Shown in pieces: positions 58,198 to 64,000 of a stretch of DNA of 64,000 nt; the stretch's first letter is position 1; every line of letters starts with the position of its first letter. The DNA is from Caulobacteraceae bacterium (GTDB taxonomy: Bacteria; Pseudomonadota; Alphaproteobacteria; Caulobacterales; Caulobacteraceae), in the NCBI GenBank assembly GCA_030446805.1, contig JAUJMO010000001.1:130038-194037 (forward strand), written 5' to 3'. Below the pieces are notes generated by a model, which had not been told where the DNA came from, ran no database searches, and worked only from the letters and a program-made list of their open reading frames with translations. Made by a program: the position numbers and the translations under genes.

Positions 58198-58941
58198 TCA
58201 AGGCTCGGAGCGCCCGCCCATGAACTGATCCACGAGGGGGTGGCCTGAGCGGTCGACCTCGGCGGCGGAGCCCTGCCAGACAATGCGGCCGGCGTGCAGC
58301 ATGGCGATGCTGTCAGCGATGCGCCGGGCGCTGGCCATGTCATGGGTGATCGACACGGCCGTGCAGCCGAGACGACGGACCTGCTCCACGATCAGGGCGT
58401 CGATGACGCCGCCCGTGATGGGGTCGAGGCCCGTAGTGGGTTCGTCGAAGAAGAGAATGTCCGGATCCGCGATGATGGCGCGGGCCAGGCCGGCGCGCTT
58501 CTGCATGCCGCCGGAGAGCTCGTTCGGACGCTGATCGGCGGCGGAGGCGGGGAGGCTGACCCGGTCCATGGCCTCCAGCGCCCGGGCCCGGGCGGCGCGA
58601 CGGGGCAGGCGGTCGGCGTGAAGCAGGCGAAAGGCGATGTTCTCCCAAACCGGCAGGCTGTCGAACAGGGCGGCGCCTTGGAAGAGGAAGCCGTAACGAG
58701 GCGCGTGGGCGCCGCCGGGCGCCAGCGGCTGGCCGTCGAGCCGGACCTCGCCCCCGTCCGGGCGGAGCAGGCCGGCGGCGATCTTGATCAGGACCGACTT
58801 GCCCTGGCCCGAACCCCCGATCACGACCAGTGACCGACCGGGATCCACGGCGAGGTCCACGCCGTCCAGCACGAGCTTGTCGTCGAAGCGCTTGGAGACG
58901 CCGCGCCATTCCAGCCTGGGCTGCGCGGGTTTGGGCGTCAT
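58198..58941 (-). CDS. ABC transporter ATP-binding protein (MlaF type, second copy)
   Basis: A 247-residue ABC ATPase partnered with the upstream permease. Walker A is GGSGQGKS, the Q-loop FLFQGAALFDSLPV, the signature NELSGGMQKR, Walker B DILFFDEPTTGLDP, and the H-loop ITHDM. The ATG overlaps the permease stop (ATGA). It is more distant from the MlaF at 20723-21553 than an immediate duplicate would be. No MCE protein or auxiliary lipoprotein gene follows. Confidence 0.9.
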   Translation of the reverse strand: MTPKPAQPRLEWRGVSKRFDDKLVLDGVDLAVDPGRSLVVIGGSGQGKSVLIKIAAGLLRPDGGEVRLDGQPLAPGGAHAPRYGFLFQGAALFDSLPVWENIAFRLLHADRLPRRAARARALEAMDRVSLPASAADQRPNELSGGMQKRAGLARAIIADPDILFFDEPTTGLDPITGGVIDALIVEQVRRLGCTAVSITHDMASARRIADSIAMLHAGRIVWQGSAAEVDRSGHPLVDQFMGGRSEP

Positions 58942-59708
58942 GCGGTGAAGACGCCCGTCAGCAGATAGTTGGCCGCGAAGATCAGCACGGCGGCGGAGAC
59001 CACGGCGAAGGTCGCCGCCCGGCCCACGCCGCGCGCGCCCCCCTGCGCGTGAAAGCCATGCCAGCAGCCCATCAGGGCCACGATCAGGCCGAACACCGCG
59101 GCCTTGAGAAGGCCGGAGATCACGTCCCAGGGCTCCAGGAAGTCTAGCGTGTTGCGGATGTAGAGCCGGCCGTCGAAGTCCAGGGTGGCGGTGGCTACGA
59201 GCCACCCGCCGGCGATCCCCAGGGTGTCGGCCACGGCGGTGAGCAGGGGCAGGCTCACGATCGCGGCGGCGAGACGCGGGGCGATCAGATAGCGATAGGG
59301 GTCGGTGGACAGGGTCGCGAGCGCGTCGATCTGCTCCGTCGCGCGCATGGCGCCGATCTCGGCGGCGATGGCGGCCGATACCCGGCCGGCCAGCATGAGC
59401 GCGGCCAGCACGGGGCCAAGCTCGCGGACAATGCCAAGGGCCACGATCTGGGGCATGACCTGTTCGGCGTTGAACCGGCCCCCGCCGGTATGGATGTTGA
59501 GCGCCAGCGCCGCCCCCGTGAACACGGCGGTGAGCCCCACCACCGGCAGGGAGTGGAAGCCGATCACCAGCGTCTGACGCGCGGTCTGGCCGGGGAAGAA
59601 AGGCGGAGTGAAGACGGATGCGAGACCGCGGGCGCCAAAGAGGGTCACGGCGCCGGTTCGCCGCGCGACGCCCAGGGTTGCGCGACCCAACACCGCCAGC
59701 GGGTTCAT
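58938..59708 (-). CDS. MlaE-type ABC permease (second copy)
   Basis: Inner-membrane permease of 256 residues with five or six helices. The conserved MlaE core reads [26 protein letters not shown] followed by [14 protein letters not shown]. Unlike the permease at 19611, it has no STAS domain. It overlaps alr by four bases on one side and the ATPase on the other. It presumably serves phospholipid transport between membranes, with an MCE partner encoded elsewhere. Confidence 0.9.
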   Translation of the reverse strand: MNPLAVLGRATLGVARRTGAVTLFGARGLASVFTPPFFPGQTARQTLVIGFHSLPVVGLTAVFTGAALALNIHTGGGRFNAEQVMPQIVALGIVRELGPVLAALMLAGRVSAAIAAEIGAMRATEQIDALATLSTDPYRYLIAPRLAAAIVSLPLLTAVADTLGIAGGWLVATATLDFDGRLYIRNTLDFLEPWDVISGLLKAAVFGLIVALMGCWHGFHAQGGARGVGRAATFAVVSAAVLIFAANYLLTGVFTA

Positions 59709-60760
59709 GCCCCGATGTAGCGCCGCTGGAGCCTGGGTGCGAGGCGGACCAGGAGCTCATAGGCCAAGGTGTCGGAGGCGGCCGCCACCTCGTCGATCGG
59801 CGCGTCCTGGCCGAACATCTGGGCAAGGTCGCCGGGCCGGGCGTCCATCCCGGTGACGTCGACGGCGATCAGGTCCATGGAGACGCGCCCGATCAACGGC
59901 GCCCGACGGCCGCCGAACGCTGCAAAGCTGCGCGAGGAGCCCGCACGCAACAGGCCGTCGGCGTAGCCGGCGGACAGGATCGCAAGCCGGAGAGGCTCCG
60001 TCGCGGTGAAGGTCGCGCCATAACCCACCGTTTCGCCCGGGGACACGTCCCGGACCTGAAGGATGGGGGCCTCCAAGGTGGCCACCACCTGGAGCCGGGG
60101 GTCAGGGCGACCCTGCGGGCCGCCGCCGTAGAGGCTGATCCCGGGTCGGACCATGTCAAAGGCGTAGTCGGGACCGAGAAAGACGCCCGCCGAGTTGGCC
60201 AGGCTGGCGCGGACGTCGGGGAAGAGAGCGCGAGCTTGGCGAAAGGCGCCGAGCTGGCGCGCATTCATGGGGTGTGCGGGTTGGTCGGCGCAGGCGAGGT
60301 GGCTCATCACCCAGGACAGGCGGAGCCCGCCTCGGGCCGCCAGCTCCGCCTGCTCCAAGGTCAGGCCTAGACGGTTCATGCCCGTGTCGACATGCAGCGC
60401 CGCCGCGCCGCCGTCGCCTTGCACGCGCCAGAACTCGACCTGCTCGGGGCTGTTCAGGACAGGCGTCAGCGCCGCCGCCTTTAGCCGGGCCACGGCGTCC
60501 GCCACGGCCCCGTCCAGCACCAGGATTTCGGCGGGAAGCTTCCCCAGGGCTGTGCGGAGCGCCTCGCCCTCAGAGATGCGGGCGACGTAGAAGGTGCGGG
60601 CGCCCTCGCCGTGCAGACGTCTGGCGACAGCCGCGGCGCCCAGGCCGTAGCCGTCCGCCTTCACGACCGGGGCGACGGCGGCGTCGCCGGCCATCTCCCG
60701 GAGAGTCGCGTGGTTGGCGGCCAGGGCGTCCAGGTCGATCGTCAGGCGAGAGTCGGGCAC
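59705..60760 (-). CDS. alr: Alanine racemase
   Basis: Provides D-alanine for peptidoglycan. A 351-residue fold-type III PLP enzyme. The cofactor lysine is in [15 protein letters not shown] (Lys34), the D-alanyl motif [12 protein letters not shown] follows, and the second-monomer tyrosine is in [13 protein letters not shown] near residue 246. The barrel ends with [12 protein letters not shown]. Directly downstream of dnaB and upstream of the MlaEF pair, in the same direction. Confidence 0.95.
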   Translation of the reverse strand: MPDSRLTIDLDALAANHATLREMAGDAAVAPVVKADGYGLGAAAVARRLHGEGARTFYVARISEGEALRTALGKLPAEILVLDGAVADAVARLKAAALTPVLNSPEQVEFWRVQGDGGAAALHVDTGMNRLGLTLEQAELAARGGLRLSWVMSHLACADQPAHPMNARQLGAFRQARALFPDVRASLANSAGVFLGPDYAFDMVRPGISLYGGGPQGRPDPRLQVVATLEAPILQVRDVSPGETVGYGATFTATEPLRLAILSAGYADGLLRAGSSRSFAAFGGRRAPLIGRVSMDLIAVDVTGMDARPGDLAQMFGQDAPIDEVAAASDTLAYELLVRLAPRLQRRYIGA

Positions 60761-60868
60761 AGGTCCTCCTAGCGCCTGGGCCTCCTGGCGCGAAGGTCTG
60801 CAGGCCCCGAACGGCTCTTCGGCGCCGCGCCCTGCGTGTTTCGTCGCGGGTGCGCGGCGCCGGAGCGC

Positions 60869-62356
60869 TCACCGCACGTCGAAGCGGCCTTCCCGGGCCA
60901 GGTTGCCGAACTTGGTGATGTCCTCGTCGAAGGAGAGCTTCACCGTGCCGATGGGGCCGTGGCGTTGTTTGCCGATGATGACCTCGGCCACGCCGCGCAG
61001 GCGGTCCATGTCCTCCTGCCAGGTCAGGTGCTCGGGCGTGCCTTCCCGCGGCTCGCCCCGACCCAGGTAGTAGCTCTCGCGGAACACGAACATGACCACG
61101 TCGGCGTCCTGTTCGATGGAGCCGGATTCGCGCAGGTCGGACAGCTGGGGCCGCTTGTCCTCGCGGCTTTCGACCTGGCGGGAGAGCTGGGACAGCGCCA
61201 GGACCGGAACGGACAGCTCCTTAGCCAGCGCCTTCAGGCCCTGGGTGATGGCGGACACCTCCTGCACCCGGTTCTGCTCGCGCGAGCCGTCGGAGGCGGT
61301 GACCAGCTGGAGGTAGTCGACCACGATCAAGTCCAGGCCGCTGGTCCGTTTCAGCCGCCGGGCGCGGGCGGTGAGCTTGGCCAGCGACAGACCGCCGGTC
61401 GCGTCGATGAACAGCGGGGCTTCCCCGATCTCGATCGCCGCGTCACGCACGCGGCCGAACTCGGACTGGTCGATCTCGCCCTTGCGCAGGCGGTCGGAGC
61501 TGACGCCGGAAACGTCAGCCAGCAGGCGCAGCGCCAGCTGTTCGGCGCTCATCTCCAGGGAGAAGAAGGCCACCACGCCGCCGTTGACCGTCTTACGTTC
61601 GCCGGTGGGCGTAGGCTCCCAGGCGTAGGAGCGCGCCACGCTGAAGGCGATGTTGGTGGCCAGCGCCGTCTTGCCCATGGAGGGGCGGCCGGCGAGGATC
61701 AGCAGATCGGACGGGTGCAGGCCGCCCAGCTTCTGGTCCATGTCGATCAGGCCCGTGGACACGCCCGCCAGCCCGCCTTCGCGGCTGAAGGCCTCCGCGG
61801 TCATCTGCACGGCGCCGGTGAGCGCGTCGGCGAAGGTCTGGAACCCGGTGGAGGGCGCCCCGGTCTCGGCCAAGGTGTAGAGGCGCTGCTCGGCGGCCTC
61901 GATCTGCTCCTTGGCCGCGGTCTCGACGTCGTTGTTGGCCTCCGAGGCGATCTCGCCCCCTAGGCGGATAAGCTCGCGGCGAAGCGCCAGGTCGTAGATC
62001 ACCCGGCCGTAGTCGGCGGCGTTGGCGGCCGGCGGCGCCCGGTCCACCAGGTCGGCCATGTAGCGCAATCCGCCCAGTTCGTTGAACGCCGGGTCGGCCT
62101 TGAACCGTTCCATCAGCACGATGGGTTCGGCCAGCATGCCGCGGCGGATGTACTCCTCCATCACGCCATAGAGCCGGCCGTGGAAGGGTTCGTAGAAGTG
62201 CCGCGCGTTGAGCTGGTCGCCTAGCCGCTCATAGGCCGCGTTGTCGAACAGCAGCGCGCCCAGCAACGCCTGTTCGGCTTCGATGTTATGGGGCGGGCTG
62301 GCGGGGAGGGTCGCTTCGGCGGGGCCGATCGAGGGCAGGTCGTACGCGAGAGACAT
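60869..62356 (-). CDS. dnaB: Replicative DNA helicase DnaB
   Basis: Hexameric 5'-3' helicase at the replication fork, 495 residues. The N-terminal domain (about 20-120) contains NIEAEQALLGALLFDN. The RecA-like domain has Walker A LAGRPSMGKTALA (about 215) and Walker B LDLIVVDYLQL, followed by the DnaB-specific SQLSRQVESREDKRPQLSD. No intein is present. It lies 240 bases after rplI in the conserved rpsF-rpsR-rplI-dnaB order. No strong terminator was seen in that gap. Confidence 0.96.
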   Translation of the reverse strand: MSLAYDLPSIGPAEATLPASPPHNIEAEQALLGALLFDNAAYERLGDQLNARHFYEPFHGRLYGVMEEYIRRGMLAEPIVLMERFKADPAFNELGGLRYMADLVDRAPPAANAADYGRVIYDLALRRELIRLGGEIASEANNDVETAAKEQIEAAEQRLYTLAETGAPSTGFQTFADALTGAVQMTAEAFSREGGLAGVSTGLIDMDQKLGGLHPSDLLILAGRPSMGKTALATNIAFSVARSYAWEPTPTGERKTVNGGVVAFFSLEMSAEQLALRLLADVSGVSSDRLRKGEIDQSEFGRVRDAAIEIGEAPLFIDATGGLSLAKLTARARRLKRTSGLDLIVVDYLQLVTASDGSREQNRVQEVSAITQGLKALAKELSVPVLALSQLSRQVESREDKRPQLSDLRESGSIEQDADVVMFVFRESYYLGRGEPREGTPEHLTWQEDMDRLRGVAEVIIGKQRHGPIGTVKLSFDEDITKFGNLAREGRFDVR

Positions 62357-62596
62357 CGGGCCACCTTAGCCTCGGTAGACGGTCCCCGTCATGCGACGGT
62401 TGCGCCTGTCAACAGGTTCCGGCGGTCCCTGTATGTTCTGTCGGACCGGACACAACCGCTCAGGCGCAGACGACGGGCGCGCGGCGGAGGCGCCGCCTTG
62501 TTCACTGCGGGGCGGGCTGGCGCCCCAAGACGCCGCGCCGTCGGAGAGGAGACCTTCGTCATTCTCCGGCGAGCAGACTCCCGGGGCGCCGCTCCG

Positions 62597-63190
62597 TCAG
62601 GCGAAACCGCCCGCGCGGTCGTCGGCGATGGCCTGGCCGGCGCCGCCTTCGAAGAGGTCGCGGGCCTGGGCTTCGGCGTCCAGACGCTCCTGGTCAAAGG
62701 CCGAGGCGATCACGTTCTCGCCGCGGGCCTGGCGTTCGGCCTCGTCCGGCGAGCGGGCGATGTTGACCGAAACGGTCACCGTGACCTCCGGGTGCAGGCG
62801 CACCTTCACCGTGTGCACGCCCAGGGTCTTGATGGGCGTCTCCAGCACGACCTGGTTGCGCTCCACCCGGTCGCCTTGGGCCTGGGCGACGTCGGAGACG
62901 TCGCGGGCGGAGACGGAGCCGTACAGCTGGCCGCTTTCGCCCGCCTGGCGGATCAGCACATAGGTGGAGCCGTCCAGCCGCTGGCCACGGCGCTCGGCTT
63001 CGGCGCGGTTCTCGGCGTTGCGCGCCTCGATCTGGGCGCGCTGGGCTTCAAACACGGCCTGATTGGCCGAGGTGGCGCGCAGCGCCTTCTGACGCGGCAG
63101 GAGGAAGTTGCGCGCGAAGCCGTCCTTGACGGTGACGACGTCGCCGATGGCGCCGAGCTTTTCCACGCGCTCGAGGAGGATGAGCTTCAT
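62597..63190 (-). CDS. rplI: 50S ribosomal protein L9
   Basis: L9 binds 23S rRNA at the base of the L1 stalk. The 197-residue protein starts [33 protein letters not shown] ([19 protein letters not shown], then [15 protein letters not shown]), the L9 signature. The central helix (about 45-75) and C-terminal domain (with [17 protein letters not shown]) are normal. A tail of about 45 residues extends it beyond the 150 typical of E. coli, as in other Caulobacterales. It is 1 base after rpsR. Confidence 0.96.
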   Translation of the reverse strand: MKLILLERVEKLGAIGDVVTVKDGFARNFLLPRQKALRATSANQAVFEAQRAQIEARNAENRAEAERRGQRLDGSTYVLIRQAGESGQLYGSVSARDVSDVAQAQGDRVERNQVVLETPIKTLGVHTVKVRLHPEVTVTVSVNIARSPDEAERQARGENVIASAFDQERLDAEAQARDLFEGGAGQAIADDRAGGFA

Positions 63191-63191
63191 C

Positions 63192-63464
63192 TTACTTCAC
63201 CACATAGGGGAGCAACGCCAGGAAGCGGGCGCGCTTGATGGCCTGGGCCAGCTTGCGCTGGTTCTTCTGGCTGACGGCGGTGATGCGCGAAGGCACGATC
63301 TTGCCGCGCTCCGAAATGTAGCGCTGCAGGAGCTTGACGTCCTTGTAGTCGATCTTCGGGGCGTTGGCGCCCGCAAAGGGATCGGTCTTGCGACGGCGGA
63401 AGAAGGGGCGGCGGGCGGCGGCGTCGCCGCCGGTCGGGGCGGCCGTTTCGGGGGTGTCGGTCAT
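63192..63464 (-). CDS. rpsR: 30S ribosomal protein S18
   Basis: A 90-residue S18 that binds the S6/16S rRNA site on the small subunit platform. The core [23 protein letters not shown], then [26 protein letters not shown] is unmistakable. The N-terminal extension (about 1-25, Thr/Ala/Gly/Arg-rich) is common in alphaproteobacteria. It sits between rpsF and rplI. Confidence 0.96.
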   Translation of the reverse strand: MTDTPETAAPTGGDAAARRPFFRRRKTDPFAGANAPKIDYKDVKLLQRYISERGKIVPSRITAVSQKNQRKLAQAIKRARFLALLPYVVK

Positions 63465-63475
63465 CGGGTGGTTCC

Positions 63476-63874
63476 TTACAGGCCGAGTTCGTCGAACCCG
63501 CCGCGAGGGCTGGTCTGGGGTCCACGCTCGCGCTCGCGTTCGCGCTCACGTTCGCGGCGGGCCAGGACGGGCGACAGCTCGAGGTCGAGTTCCTCCACGC
63601 GCATGGTGAGATAGCGCAGCACGTCCTCGTTCAGGGACAGCTGGCGCTCCATCTCCTTGACCACCTCCGCCGGGGCGTCGATGGCCAGCAGGGAGTAGTG
63701 GCCCTTGCGGTTCTTCTTGATGCGGTAGGTGAGGTTGCGCAGGCCCCAGTACTCGATCTTGGCGACGGAGCCGCCGCCTTCGGTGATCAGGGTCTGGAGC
63801 TGGTCGTTGAGCGCTTCGGCCTGTTGCGGCGAGATGTCCTGCCGCGAGATGACGACGTGTTCGTAGAAGGGCAT
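63476..63874 (-). CDS. rpsF: 30S ribosomal protein S6
   Basis: First gene of the operon; 132 residues. [20 protein letters not shown] opens the protein and [20 protein letters not shown] is the S6 core. After the S6 fold (about 1-97) comes a basic/acidic tail with an Arg-Glu alternation ([16 protein letters not shown], about 105-118) encoded by repeated CGCGAG/CGCGAA codons. S6 binds S18 and, in E. coli, the operon leader for autoregulation. About 125 bases upstream are present in the window; no clear promoter could be assigned there. Confidence 0.95.
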   Translation of the reverse strand: MPFYEHVVISRQDISPQQAEALNDQLQTLITEGGGSVAKIEYWGLRNLTYRIKKNRKGHYSLLAIDAPAEVVKEMERQLSLNEDVLRYLTMRVEELDLELSPVLARRERERERERERGPQTSPRGGFDELGL

Positions 63875-64000
63875 GAAGGTCCTCTTCCGTGGCGGGAGGC
63901 GGCGCGCGGTCAGGCGGAAGTCCGGACCGAACGATGGATCTGCGCGCGAAGAGGCCGGGGTGAGCCGGCGAAGGTGCGCGAGACCGCCTTCCAGGGAGGG

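Overview
The window is chromosomal DNA from a GC-rich alphaproteobacterium, most likely a member of the Caulobacteraceae (Caulobacter, Phenylobacterium or Brevundimonas type). The grounds are a complete holdfast-anchor operon (hfaA-hfaB-hfaD), a holdfast polysaccharide cluster of hfs type (hfsD, hfsA-B-C, hfsE-F-G plus one more glycosyltransferase), the order rpsF-rpsR-rplI-dnaB-alr-radA-cvpA-purF, the TPR protein-BamB-Der block, and many ATGA/GTGA start-stop overlaps. No rRNA, tRNA, CRISPR array, insertion sequence or phage gene was recognised.

Layout. 1-10 kb: sulfur amino-acid genes (cystathionine beta-synthase, a cystathionine gamma-synthase/lyase, a two-domain cupin, cysE) mixed with a porin, a DJ-1/PfpI protein, queF, a nitroreductase, a NUDIX hydrolase, a DUF3126 protein, a Phd/PIN toxin-antitoxin pair, a PhoH ATPase with an attenuator-like leader, and a gamma-carbonic anhydrase. 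10-18 kb: a CBS-domain protein, a secreted Asn/Ala-rich protein behind a sigma-54-type promoter, an M16 peptidase, and hfaABD, also behind a sigma-54-type promoter. 18-23 kb: a DUF4130-UdgX DNA-repair fusion and an MCE/Mla lipid transporter operon. 23-41 kb: an envelope-carbohydrate region with two fused proteins (GH1-RmlD and glycosyltransferase-UDP-galactopyranose mutase), galE, the hfs cluster, a decayed sugar epimerase and an amino-acid permease. 41-54 kb: hrpB, two RNA methyltransferases, an ECF sigma factor with a probable anti-sigma factor, a YfgM-like protein, bamB, der, a short-chain dehydrogenase and a FecA-like TonB receptor. 54-64 kb: purF, cvpA, radA, a second MlaEF pair, alr, dnaB, rplI, rpsR and rpsF, all leftward.

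How the genes fit together. The most coherent theme is surface attachment. The hfs genes would build and export the holdfast polysaccharide: HfsE primes, the GT2 enzymes extend, HfsF flips, HfsC polymerises, and HfsA/HfsB/HfsD export. HfaA/B/D would fix it to the cell pole. The best lead is at 11.1-12.0 kb: the secreted protein shares its promoter type and promoter-to-start spacing with hfaA, which makes it a candidate extra component of the same late-cell-cycle surface programme. HfaA and HfaD share a short repeat unit typical of self-assembling surface proteins. Other points are an attenuator-like RNA ahead of phoH, a 12-bp tandem repeat inside a glycosyltransferase gene, a palindromic repeat inserted in frame in hrpB, and a degenerate P-loop in the HfsB-like protein. 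All calls rest on reading the sequence and on family knowledge; no database search was run.
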